Shown here: piece after piece, positions 12,775 to 24,100 of the stretch
Numbering within the stretch: the first letter of the stretch is position 1
Layout of the letters: the number at the start of each line of letters is the position of its first letter
Source of the DNA: Actinomucor elegans
Lineage: Eukaryota; Mucoromycota; Mucoromycetes; Mucorales; Mucoraceae
Reading direction: 5' to 3'
Length of the DNA stretch: 64,000 nt
Assembly: GCA_026027325.1 (NCBI GenBank)
Contig: JAMSLZ010000005.1
Span: forward strand, 2,976,001-3,040,000
Translations under genes and position numbers: made by a program
The notes under the pieces: generated by a model
Seen by the model: the letters and a program-made list of their open reading frames with translations, nothing else
The model's database searches: none
What the model was told of the DNA's origin: nothing

Positions 12775-14928
12775 TGAAATCAGCATTATATAGGATTGGA
12801 TGTGGTATCAAGACACAATTTAGGACTAATTATCATCAATAAAATCATGTTTATTCGCTATAAATTAACTAAAGTTTTTATTAGATTCAACTGCTCATTC
12901 GGAATACAAAGTACTGATCCAATGTGAAATTAAATCATCAGTCGAGAGATCTATTGATTTATTGGACTATCTAAGCAATTTAACATTTTGGTAATTTGCA
13001 GTGATTCTTAAAAATGTAATAAACTCTTTCTCTTTTACTCAATAATAGCTTTAGTATATACAGTGCTTCATTTTTAAACATGTACTAGTTATCAGATGTG
13101 ATATTAGGTAAAATTGGTCGAGAGATCTGAAGATGTCAAGAATAGGGCAGTTTCTGAAAAATTACTAGGTAAGCCCTTACATCGCTATTTTTTTTTTGTA
13201 GTAGTAGTGGTGGTGGTGGTGATAAATTAGAGGTTATGCGAGCACAACTGTGTATGTATATAAAAACATTCCAGTTATGGCTGCGTTTCTAAAATAAAAT
13301 AAAAAAAATCGTATTGTATCAAAGATTTCTCGGAAATATCAAATACTTTTATATCATCCGCTGCACCGGCCAACTAACTAATGAAAAACTGGCATATATA
13401 ATAAAATCCATAACAATTTTCAATTTTGCCTAAATGAAGAACCAACCACTGTCAAGCTTTGATATTCGGCTTATATAGAACCAAATGAATTGTTGGTATC
13501 TTTAAAATATCGTAGGCAGTAGACTCAAGAAAACTCCGCCAACCTCTTTCTTTTCTTTATAACATAATTTTTAAAAAAAATACATCAATCAAGAGACTTT
13601 TATTCTCTATAATGTTTATAAAGTGACCACGTTTCCTAATATACACTTATTGCCTTTTATACCATGAGTTCAAATTTGAGTATCAAAACTGGACATGAAG
13701 TATTCGTTCCAAGTACATCGAGATTTTTTTTGCAATTAATATTAGAAAAGAATGTCCTGTCGCCGCTCTGTTCAATGTAATTCCCGGTTGATCTCGGTCC
13801 GATATCGCTTATTAGTTGTTCATTATCAAAATGAATTGTTACTTCAGGCAAAATCTTAAATCTGCTCGAATTCCTTGGTTATGCACAGATTTGATCATCA
13901 AGTATCGTTAACAAAATATGTATATATATATTTACTGTGCTTGAGTGAGTTTAGACTTAATTAGCCAATCATAAATACTATCAAGTTAATGTTTGGCTTT
14001 TAAAAAGAGGAATCTTGGCGGCTTTCAGCCACAACTTGCTTGATACTGGTCATTACTCGCGTTTCTTGTTCTTCTAGACTATTATATTCTTGGACAGACG
14101 ATATACATTTTATCAGAAAAAAAAAAGCTAAAAAGGGGAACATTTATCTTAACTCCTTCATAACTTCTTTCTGATTCTCCTTGCAGAGTATACCTTTCAT
14201 TGTCTTGATGACAGTTTATTTTTCATTATATGGGACGAGAAGAATTTTACCGAGCCACACTTATAAACATGGATTGTTATATAATCAGAATCAAGCTTTT
14301 ATTTTATTTTTGGTTGAGCCTCAAAAAAGAAGCCTATTTTTTTTTCATTCGTCAAGTTGCATATGTAAAAAAAAAGACCATGGCGGAAGGGTCTAGATAT
14401 AGAATGGTTTCATAGTAATATTTTTTTTAAGTTAGTCAACCCAGCTAATTGGATATGATACCATTCATTACAAATGCCAAGTGAAGAATACGTTTCCAAG
14501 TAAATCAGATGTTGGATGATAACAAGAATACGCTAGTACATAGAATGTTATTATTTATACTTGCTTCGTATGGACTAGACTCAGTTTATATAAACTTGTA
14601 CTGAGATTGAACTAAATTCTCGGGCAGTAGTACTCCTCTATACAAAAGAAAAGAAAAAGGTTTATAAAGAGAACGGCTTGATAGCTTTTTTTTTGTCTCC
14701 TATTATATCATGTACATTGCATTTAGTATAATACAAAAAAGATTTAATATGAAAGAAAGCTGTGCAAGTGTAACACTAGGTATTATCTAAAAAAGAGGCT
14801 TTGTATTATATTCTTTAATCCAATCAAATTTAAGGTAATTATAAATAGCAAGAGAGATCTACGTCAAGCTGTACCTTTTAAAAGGCCCTTTTTCTTTCCT
14901 CGCTTTTTTTTTTTGGTTTTGTTTCTTC

Positions 14929-14946
14929 CTTTCTTTCTTTCTTTCT
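14929..14946 (+). promoter_or_regulatory. CT-rich leader tract before Mnn9-type gene
   Basis: (CTTT)n pyrimidine tract ends 12 nt before the ATG at 14959. Similar tracts precede the WOPR and HSP10 genes in this window. Pyrimidine-rich leaders are common next to transcription starts in fungi; the functional role here is inferred only. Confidence 0.35.
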
Positions 14947-14958
14947 ATAAAAACCAAA

Positions 14959-16115
14959 ATGATTCTTACAGAGAAGGCAACCACCATCTATACAGCACCT
15001 TTTAGAGGCAATAGAAGACTGATTGTACTTGTTCTCGCTATCCTTTCTTTTATTACACTCTCGTTCTTTACATTTTCCAGGTCATCACTCAGTCTAGGCG
15101 GTTCTTGTGGTAGAACCATTCGAACATTAAATGAAGCAGTGGCGCTTTCCAGTACTTCAAGCAATACAAGAGGCGGACAAGCCAAATTCATTAATTTAAA
15201 TGACTTGGCTGCTACAGCAAATGCTAAACATGAACAAGAACATGTCTTGATATTGACTCCTCTCAAGAATGCACAAGCATATCTTCCAAGATACTTTGAG
15301 CTCATTGACCGTCTATCTTATCCCAAGGATCTGATTACTGTCGCTTTTTTGGTGTCTGATACAACTGATGAAACTGTCAGCATGCTCAAAGAAAAAGCGG
15401 ACGAATTCTTGAATCGTCAAGATCCCAGCCAACGTTATCATGAAATCGCTATTTACGAAAAAGACTTTAATTTCCAGTTACCTGAAGACAAGAGACATAC
15501 ATTTGAGCTGCAACCTTTGCGTAGATCCTTTATGGCTCGTTCCAGAAACTATTTGTTGACTGCAGCTCTTCGTGAATACCATTCTTGGGTTCTTTGGCTT
15601 GATGTGGATGTGGTGGAATACCCTGATACTATTCTCGAAGATCTTCAAAGTGTAGATGAAGATGTGGTTGTTCCCAACTGTTTATTAGAAACAGATGATG
15701 GTTCTTTCTGGGCATACGATAAGAATAACTGGCAAGAAACCGAAAGGTCTATTGAAATGCAAAAGGATCTGGACCCTGTAAGTAAAAGATTGGTCGGTTG
15801 TTTTTGAATACACGAACTTATAATTATATATAGGACTATGTCTTGCTTGAAGGTTACTATGAGTTCTTGACGAACCGCTACCTTATGGTGGACATGCCAA
15901 CTCACCTTGGAAAGTTTGAAAAGGTGCCTTTGGATGGTGTTGGAGCTACTTTTACATTAGTTAAGGCCCAGGTGCATCGAGAAGGTGCTAATTTCCCTCC
16001 TTATGTATACCAACATCAAGTAGAAACTGAAGGCTTTGCAAAGATGGCGAAAGCAATGGGCTTTGGCGTGTATGGTTTGCCTGGATATCTTATTTATCAT
16101 ATTAGAAACTCTTAA
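14959..16115 (+). CDS. Mnn9/Van1/Anp1-family mannosyltransferase (GT62)
   Basis: Golgi type II membrane glycosyltransferase of the Anp1/Mnn9/Van1 family, which in yeast forms the mannan polymerase complexes extending N-glycan outer chains. Two exons (14959-15777 and 15834-16115) give 366 residues. A short cytosolic N-terminus is followed by a transmembrane helix (LIVLVLAILSFITLSFFTF), a stem, and the catalytic domain with VLILTPLKNAQAYLPRYFEL, RSFMARSRNYLLTAAL and the DxD-type motif WLDVDV, then EGYYEFLTNRYLMVDM and the conserved C-terminus GVYGLPGYLIYHIRNS. The single 56-nt intron is GT-AG. No lumenal retention motif can be assigned. The family is clear; which of the three yeast subunits it corresponds to is not. 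Confidence 0.95.
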
Positions 16116-17121
16116 TGCTTGTACTTTTTTTTTTTCCTTCTCTCTTACTATTATATATATTAATCATTATACACAAACTCATATCCACTATGGTTACATT
16201 CAGCATCCTAACAAAAACTTAATTACTACTAGTCAAATAAATTATTTAATTCCATCTATTGTAAAACTAACATTGAATGTTGTTTACTTTTACCGCTAAA
16301 ACTGCTTGATATAGTATGTAATCATGCTTATAATGAAGATCCTTATTGTACACTTTTTGCTTTACTTTATAACAAACTGTTTGTGCAATTACAGTTACTC
16401 AAGAAAGATGTCGATCAGTTACACACAAAGAAGCAAGGGGGGACTTGGATTCTACTAGGGCGGCTTCTGTGATTTGAAGCAGTATGATAAGTAAAAAAAA
16501 AAAAAAAATCACCGTTTCACTCATAAATGATGTGCAACTCGGTAAAATTTAGACCATTACTAAAAAGATCAAAACTAAAAGAATGTACTGCTACTTCTGA
16601 AGTTGAAATATGGCACATTACTAGCACGTGTATTTTATGTACCAAATGTCTTTTTGCATGTACAACCCGTTTATATATATAAAAAAAAAGTGGATCGTCC
16701 TAAAAAGCTACACTTGTGTATAATCCAAACTGGATTTGACAGTTTCGTGCTATGGTGATACTGATCAAACTCAATTAACTGCTGGATTTTGTATTGGTCG
16801 CTATTATTGGTATAGAAAGCACTAAAACCAGGAATTTATTTTGATATCAATGTAGAATCAAAAACTTTTTATGCCGATATTCGAACTCCAGTATCGAATG
16901 ATTTAACCGGTTTGCCATGGAAGATGCAATAGTATACATGACTCCCTAGATGCGTTACTAACACTCGATTCACTTATCCATTGTAACACCACTGAGCTCA
17001 GCGAGAAATTCCTTCATGAGCAATTTATGCCGATTTTTTTTTTTTCCTGTTCAGCTGATTTTTGAATATACCCTTCCTCTAGATCTTTGATCATGAATTT
17101 AAGGAAAGCTTGCAATAGATC
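16116..17121. other. Intergenic, 1 kb
   Basis: No gene or RNA supported; A+T-rich with short A and T runs. It contains the 3' flank of the mannosyltransferase gene and the promoter of the copper-fist gene. Confidence 0.5.
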
Positions 17122-17602
17122 ATGGCTATACTAATTAATGGAATTAAACATGCTTGGTAAGTTAGTAAGCATGTATGTACAAATCGAACTAAATGGAACT
17201 CATCCCTCTTTATAGCGCCTCATGCATCCGAGGTCACCGAGTGAAAAAGTGTAATCACAACGATCGCCAGCTCATTCCAGTAGTCAAGCGAGGCAGACAA
17301 GTCAGCCAATGCAATCACTGTCGAGATTTGAGAGTAACAAACAAATCTCATGTCAAATGTACTTGTGCTATTGCCAGCGGTAAGTTACAGCGTTTATATT
17401 GAAAAGTTCTCTCTATTCATATGCTATTATATTCTACTAGTGCCAAACCCTATTAACGGTTGCCTTTGCGAAGTCATTCTAAGCTGCACCTGTGTAGCTT
17501 CTCATTTACAGGAAGTGAAGGAGGATACCAACAGTAGTGTATACACTACTAGCCCGACTTTGGATACGAGTAGCTGCTGCAGTACTCCTCCTCCTCCTCC
17601 TC

Positions 17603-17636
<34 letters not shown>

Positions 17637-17808
17637 CTCTATCGCTATGGCAGCACCTTTGGACTTTGATCAGCCGACAGACAATCAAAAAACTAGTCCA
17701 ATTCTACTACAATCTGTACAAGACGATCATGAGGATTTAATGAACTTTTTGATCAATGACTTGGACAAATATCTTGCGACGCCTCATGAAGAGAACACTA
17801 CAATATAA
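17122..17808 (+). CDS. Copper-fist transcription factor (Ace1/Mac1/Cuf1-type), small
   Basis: Copper-responsive DNA-binding regulator. Three exons (17122-17156, 17216-17379, 17441-17808) join in frame to 188 residues. The N-terminal copper fist begins MAILINGIKHACASCIRGHR, continues VKKCNHNDRQLIPVVKRGRQ and CNHCRDLR, and ends KCTCAIAS, so the Cys/His zinc ligands and the RGHR/GRP-like hook (here GRQ) are present. This start is decided by the split Cys codon at the first junction. A short Cys cluster follows (CLCEVILSCTC), which may bind Cu(I) as in Mac1/Ace1 relatives. Then comes a low-complexity run of six Pro and eleven Thr encoded by CCT and ACT repeats, and an acidic C-terminus (DDHEDLMNFLINDLDKYL) that may activate transcription. 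Whether it controls copper uptake or detoxification cannot be decided. Confidence 0.9.
17583..17635 (+). repeat. (CCT)n(ACT)n coding microsatellite
   Basis: Trinucleotide repeats in the third exon of the copper-fist gene, encoding poly-Pro then poly-Thr. Confidence 0.9.
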
Positions 17809-18184
17809 ATCTGTAACAACTGTCTGTTGGATAGTGCTGTTTTTGTATGTAAAATATTATGTCTGAAACACAATAAAAGACACGTAATGTGCTTTGAAAC
17901 AAACATCAATACCAATAGACCACAATTACTAAATAAAAGAAGAAAAACTTGCGTACAAGTGATTTATTTGAACAGAAGTGACATTTTACTAAATGCAACA
18001 GTTCATTCTGAGAATACTAGTCCTCTAATACGATATTAAATCAAAATCGACTGAAAGGTCTCTTCATCATATTATTAAATAAGCTTATACGAAATGTATG
18101 TAATTAGCCATCAATTATCAACAATGCAATACATTCCCTATCCTTTAGAGAAATAAGAGCTACCATAGATTCAGCAGTTTATTT

Positions 18185-18300
18185 TAATGATGCGTTATTG
18201 ATCAAATGTAGCATTAGATCGAGATCAGCGGAGAGATCTATTGGCCATTAGATCAGAAAGCTTATACGAAATACATATAACTGGACCGCTTCTCAGTCTT
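18185..18300 (+). repeat. Dispersed GAGAGATCT repeat, clear copy
   Basis: One of the better copies of a degenerate repeat family found between genes in this window: it has GCATTAGATCGAGATC, then GGAGAGATCTATTGG, CATTAGATCAGAAAGC and TTATACGAAATACATATAAC in order. Other copies have the same order of blocks with substitutions. No open frame and no terminal repeats were seen, so it is probably a relic. Confidence 0.5.
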
Positions 18301-18830
18301 ATAATATATTCGTTGTAATTTACAGAATTAATTTTTCAATAAGGCAACGATTCATTTTGAATATATAGTATTGATATACGACATTAAAATTGCTTGGAAA
18401 ATCTAGCATCGAAAGGAGATGTAATATGTGCATTAAGGTGGCGGTCGCAATATTTTTAGAATACCGATACACAATACAGATAGGAGCTGGGATGACCACT
18501 GTTACTGCTGTTGTGATAAAGGCAGTGGATAGCATGAATATATTTTAGGGACATTGCTTTACAACATGCCTTTTTTTTTATCCGCGTAAAGAACACTTGA
18601 AATAGTATGGAAAGTAGTGAAAAGGAATTAATTCAATCCTGAGCTAATTAGTTCAGAAAGAATGTTCACTGAATATAGCTGCTATGCGACCAATACTTTT
18701 ATTGAGTATCCAATAAGACACAATTTTCTTGTGTTTAAAATAACACTGAATAGTAGGCTTAATCTTTTGTAAAGATTATATTACAAGTTATATATGTAAA
18801 AGTAGTGTTCATTTTGGATTTTTTCCAAGT

Positions 18831-18835
<5 letters not shown>

Positions 18836-18861
<26 letters not shown>
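18836..18861. repeat. Poly(T) tract, 26 nt
   Basis: Uninterrupted T run in intergenic DNA. Confidence 0.9.
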
Positions 18862-18867
<6 letters not shown>

Positions 18868-20735
18868 GTACATTCACTCTAATACTTTTTTTGATAAAGG
18901 CGAACTGAAAATTTCACATTAATTGCTTTGATGAGTCTTTCTCAATAAGTTAAAAAGCTATAAGTGATAGAAAGATTAGGTCAAACCAGTATTTAATGAT
19001 AATCATCAGGCCTCAACCATCATTACGATTGAATTGGAGCCTGCTATCATTATATTTCAGATAAGCCTTTTTTACGTATTATATTGATTGTAAAGTTTCA
19101 AATTACCAATGTTGGATGGCTTCTACTACAGTTCTGGCATTATTGTCTATGCCATTTTCATAATCGATGTACGTATTGAAGAAACATTGATCATTTGGTG
19201 CAATTATTTCATCAATTATTACAAATGGCAGTTAGCCAGCCAGCCTGCAGTGAATATCACCAGCATAGTCTAATATTAAACAATGGATTAATACAGTGCC
19301 TATTCCTACTAATTATTCTCTGATAGTGGTTAGTACATCCGTTTGAAAGCTTGATACTTATCAAAATCATTCCACACCAATAATCCTATGTGGAGGATTT
19401 TATCAAGTAACAATCCGCTTTTTATCGAGTATTCCTTCTTGTTGTTGGGTGGGCTTTATCACAACTGGATCGTTCTAGTTAACTAGTAATCGTAATAAAG
19501 CATCACACAATTATAACTGTAAAATCGGGGTATAACAGTACATTTAGGAAAATATCCTTGTCAAAGTGAGATTATCATATTAAAAATTTACTCATAAATC
19601 CTTATTTTTTTAACAAAATAAACCCTAATTTGATTAATTACACCCTTTATTCTTTCATACTTGATTCTATTGTATTATTTATATATTCAAAGCTTTTTTA
19701 TACATCATATTCATGTTGCCTCTCTCTGCGGTGTGTGGCTTTAAGTTAATGAAAACTTGACTTGAAAAAAAAAAAAATATCATCATGTTTATACTGGTTT
19801 CCAGTAATGGGATAGATCTGTGTATATGAAGGACACTATAATACGATCTACCAAGAGAGATATTTAACACAGTTTAATAATTAATTCACTTCGATTCTAT
19901 AACGAGATCAAGGCTGACTGAAAAAGCTATTCGTTATAAATTGGCACCAGGAGTAATAGTTAAAGATAAAAGTTTATGTTCGAAAAGGGAGAATTTAATA
20001 AAGGTTGATACGATATGATTACCCAATAATAGCAAGGTTGCTTCAAGCTGTTATAGCTGAAGGTATTTTTGCTATACCAAGCAATACATGAGTTCTTTCA
20101 GTTTATATACCCGTATATGATACTGGTAAATAATTAGATTGCTAATTAAATATAAGAGATAGTCAAACTATGGAGGATCTGAGCTTCAAGATGGCTTTAA
20201 TGATAGTTTTAGTGATAAGTGATGAGGCGTTTTAATTTGTGTGTTTAGGCTGTGTCTTTCCACACGTCGATCTGCGTACGTTTGGAATATACGTGTTGAT
20301 GTTAACTCATTTTGATGATTTGGTTTTTGAATTAATATTAATTTTGGTTAGAATGAGTAACGATATTATGCTGTCGAAATGTTTATTGAATCGGGAGAGA
20401 GATCTATTGTTTTGTCTTTGAATAATGTGAATTTTCTATGCAATCATCGTGCATGTCATCAGATGACGAGTTATTTTATATTCGCATACCGATTCCCAGT
20501 AGTAACCATGAGTTTTACATATTGGTCATTACTAAAGTCTAGAACTGGTAGTAATTGTTATCTTATTTTCAGAATTACTTTACTCCATTAATTTATACAT
20601 CAAACCTTGCTCCATCATTATAATTGACTATGCAATTCTCAAACATGTAGAGCAAGCACGTGATCCCTACGTACACCCTTTTCTTATTAAATTTTTAATG
20701 ACATTATTTACTTATTAAATATCATCACATCGAAA

Positions 20736-20809
20736 GCCCGGTTGGCCTAATTGGATATGGCATCCGTCTTCTAAACGGAAGGTTAGGGGTTCGACCCCCC
20801 TACTGGGTA
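20736..20809 (+). tRNA. tRNA-Arg (UCU)
   Basis: A 74-nt cloverleaf can be folded by eye. The acceptor stem is GCCCGGT with ACTGGGT, two G-U pairs included. The D arm is GCC/GGC. The anticodon stem TCCGT/ACGGA has loop CTTCTAA, giving anticodon TCT. The T arm AGGGG/CCCCT has loop TTCGACC. No intron. An identical copy lies at 42359. A T-rich run follows about 10 nt later, suitable for RNA polymerase III termination. The Ty3-type element begins 112 bp downstream. Confidence 0.96.
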
Positions 20810-20917
20810 TTCATTTTTGCTTTTTTACTCTTCAATGGAGTGCGTGCAGCCATCTTTTTTTTTTTTTTTTTTTTTTTGTAGCTTTTATCAATGATATTTT
20901 TTGAACTTATTACGTAT

Positions 20918-20921
20918 ATAG
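20918..20921. repeat. Target-site duplication, left (atag)
   Basis: The four bases atag precede the left LTR and the same atag follows the right LTR at 26174-26177. A 4-5 bp duplication is expected for Ty3/Gypsy insertion. Confidence 0.75.
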
Positions 20922-21075
20922 TGTCAGGTACACACGGTCTTGATGTGTAACCTTTTTAATTAGTATAAATATCAATTGCATCTTAGAATAATAAAGAGCA
21001 TCTTTTATCTCATATATAATCTATTGTACACGTTTATTGGAATCGACTATAAAACATATATCTCGGCACACGACA
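20922..21075 (+). repeat. 5' LTR (154 bp)
   Basis: Begins TG and ends CA, and is identical to 26020-26173. It contains AATAATAAAGAG, possibly a polyadenylation-type signal, near the middle. Confidence 0.95.
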
Positions 21076-21077
21076 TT

Positions 21078-21093
21078 TGGTAGCATCAGAACC
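21078..21093 (+). promoter_or_regulatory. Primer-binding site
   Basis: TGGTAGCATCAGAACC begins 2 nt after the LTR. The leading TGG complements the CCA end of a tRNA, and TGGTAGC fits an initiator-Met-type acceptor end, but the priming tRNA is not certain. Confidence 0.7.
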
Positions 21094-21151
21094 AATTGAT
21101 CGTTTATTATAGTTAAAATATATTTTTATATATATATATATTATTGAGTGA

Positions 21152-24100
21152 ATGGAATACTTATCTGAAGAAGAACTCAAGAAATTAAAGAACCAATTTG
21201 AAATAGAAGAAAGGACAGTAAAGCTACTCAAATATCAAGACGACATTGATTATTATAACAGCAAATTAAGAAAGACATCAACTGGTCAGTTTACTGAAGA
21301 AGAAAGATTAAAATCAACTATACAAAGAGAAGAACATTGGAAAACAGTAGCTCACAAATTTGCAACGAAGTTTTTTGGAACAAATATTATTAACAACATG
21401 TCTACACAAGAAGGGGTCTCAACGACAGATAATAGTGATATTTTGAAGATCGCTGAAATATTGAAAGAAGTTATCCTTTCTAAATCAAACAAAGATGATG
21501 AACTCGAGTTTATTGAAAAACCTAGAAAGTATGATGGATCCAGGGATCCCCATATCATTGAATCATGGATCCAGTCCATTGATGATTATTCAGCACTCAA
21601 GGAGTTTACATCTACAAAGACAGCTAAATTAGGTGTGACCTTATTATCGGGTGCGGCTAAGGTCTGGTATCATAATTTACGTTTATTGAATAATGCTCCT
21701 GAAGATTGGCTACATTTTAAAACGGAGTTACGAGCATACTTCAAGCCAGAGAACTCGATCTCGGTTGCAAGAGACAAGATACGCAACCTTCGACAATCAT
21801 CTACTATCGCACAATATGTGCAAGAGTTTATGACTATTAAACTCAGCATTCCAAAGATGACTGATGAAGAAGCGGTTGACAAGTTTTTGGCGGGTTTGAA
21901 AGACCCTAATGCTCGTATATACATCAAAGATAGCATCTTTATGGAGGAGCCAGTGTTGTCTGACGCCATTCGGGCGGCACATACTTATGAGGGCAATCGT
22001 TTGAATGCTGTTCCTGTTTTTCGTAGTTCATCTGCGGTATCGGAATACCAGGTGGATGATCCTATGGATTTATCAGTTGCCGAACGTAGAGAATTGTTCA
22101 ACATGATGAAGTCGTTCAGCTCTGGGGGCAGCTTTCGTGGCCGTGGTGGTTTTCATAGTCGTGGTGGCTCTCCTCGTGGTGGTTCTCCTCGTGGTGGTTT
22201 TCATGGTCGTGGTAGTCGTGGAGGTCGTGGTGGCCATCAGCATCGGGGTGCTAGAGGTGGGGGTTTTAATAATTCTTCACGTATAGAAATCCGATGCTAC
22301 AATTGTGAAGGATTTGGACATTACCAAAGAGATTGTCCATCTGAGAAGCGCTCACAATTGAACTATATTGAAGCAGATGATCATGAAGATATTTATTATG
22401 GAGCTGATGATACTGAAAATAAAAAGATTGATTCTTCCTCTTATTTGTATTGTGTCTTGCCCACTTCCAAGTCTTATGTGGAGCCTCTATTGATTGATGA
22501 TGGTATGATCCAAAAGGACGTTCAGTTTGTATTAAATGCGGGTGAAATTGATACCAAACTTCCTTTGTATCGTGCTTTGGTGAATGGTTCTGAGTGTTCG
22601 GTGTTGATTGATTCAGGTGCATCTGCTAATTACATTAATCCAAAATTGCTGTCTTCTGTTTCACAGCTGAGAAATGTAAATGGGCAAGCGGTGGAAACTG
22701 CTAATGGTCAACAATCGAAAATATCGTCAATTGCTACTTTTACATTACAACTAGGTGATTATCAGGATGATATGGAAGCTTATGTATTTGATACAAAATT
22801 TGATTTAATTTTGGGTAATTCTTGGTTGCGTCAAGTACAACCCACTCCTGATTGGTTCTGTAGTTCTTGGTCAATTCAACTTTCGGAGGGTGATGTTACG
22901 ATAATCAAGCCTATCCAAGAAAAATTAATAACAAAGAATGTAGTGAATGTTCATAATAATGTGATTACGAATACTTTGGAACATAAGGATGATGTTGAGG
23001 ACTGTAATTTTGTTATTACTGCACGGCAATTTGAAAAATTATTGAAGAAGCAACAAGTGGAGGAGTGTTTTCTGGTCTCAGCGAAGGAGATACATAGCCT
23101 GCTGGATTTGAACAATGTCAATTCTGTAGTGTTGTCTGATCAAGAAAAGGAGAATGAAGAATGGTGTAATGAATTTGCTCAAGCGTATCCTGGAGTTTTC
23201 AAAGGTTCTCTTGATACTTTACCTCCTTTACGTAGAACTGATGGTGATATGATTGAATTGGAACCCGGTACCAAACCTATTTCCAGAGCTCCTTATCGTA
23301 TGTCTCCATTGGAATTGAAAGAATTAAGAAAGCAATTGGATGAATTATTGAGTAAAGGTTTTATTGAACCTTGTGTATCTGAATGGGGTAGTCCAGTATT
23401 GTTTGTCAAGAAACCTAACGGCTCTTTAAGAATGGTATGTGACTATCGTGCCTTAAATGCTAAAACTATTGCACAGCGTGTTCCTTTACCTAGGATTGAT
23501 GAATGTTTAGAACAATTACATGGTGTTACCTATATGAGTTCCATCGACCTGACTAGTAGTTTTTGGCAGCAAAGATTGTCACCATCTGATTCTCTCAAAA
23601 GTGCTATAAATACTAGATATGGTCAATTTTCATGGTCTGTAATGGCGATGGGTTTGAAGAATTCTGGATCCAGGTGGATGTTTTTGATGAATGATGTACT
23701 CAAGGATTACATCGATGATTTTGTAATTTGCTACATTGATGATTGTCTCATTTATACCAAGGGTAATGATATTGAACTACACAAGAAACATTTGCATATG
23801 GTGTTCAAGAAGTTGGAGGAAGCTGGTCTGGTGGTCTCAAGAACCAAATGCAAGTTCAACCGTAAAGAAATTACCTTTTTAGGTCATGATATTGTTGCTG
23901 GTCAAGGCACCAAACCTTCTAAACAAAAAGTGGATGCTATTTTGTCGTGGCCTGTACCACAAACAGTTCAAGATGTTCGTAAATTTATGGGTCTTTGTCA
24001 ATACTACTCTACATATATGCCTAATTTTGCAGATACTGCGGCGGTTATTACGGATTTAACCAAAGGTGTAGGTCCAAAAAATCGAAAAGTTATGTGGTCG

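Larger units (their letters stand above)
12396..14958. other. Intergenic, 2.6 kb, with degenerate repeats
   Basis: No gene supported. The region holds a 15-nt G run (12760-12774), a trinucleotide tract near 13198-13222, and two degenerate copies of the dispersed GAGAGATCT repeat (about 12900-12960 and 13080-13130). Its right end is the CT-rich promoter-proximal tract of the mannosyltransferase gene. Confidence 0.5.
17809..20735. other. Intergenic, 2.9 kb, degenerate repeats
   Basis: No gene supported. It contains several degenerate copies of the dispersed repeat (about 18000-18120, 18185-18300, 18360-18420, 20375-20415) and a 26-nt T run at 18836-18861. Open frames are short and resemble no family. 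Confidence 0.5.

Noticed and set aside
13657..14415. Short open frames between the oxidoreductase and mannosyltransferase genes
   Set aside because: They are short, A+T-driven, lack any recognisable motif, and have no splice partners.
17506..17688. Minus-strand poly-Ser/poly-Arg frame
   Set aside because: It is the antisense of the CCT/ACT coding repeat of the copper-fist gene.
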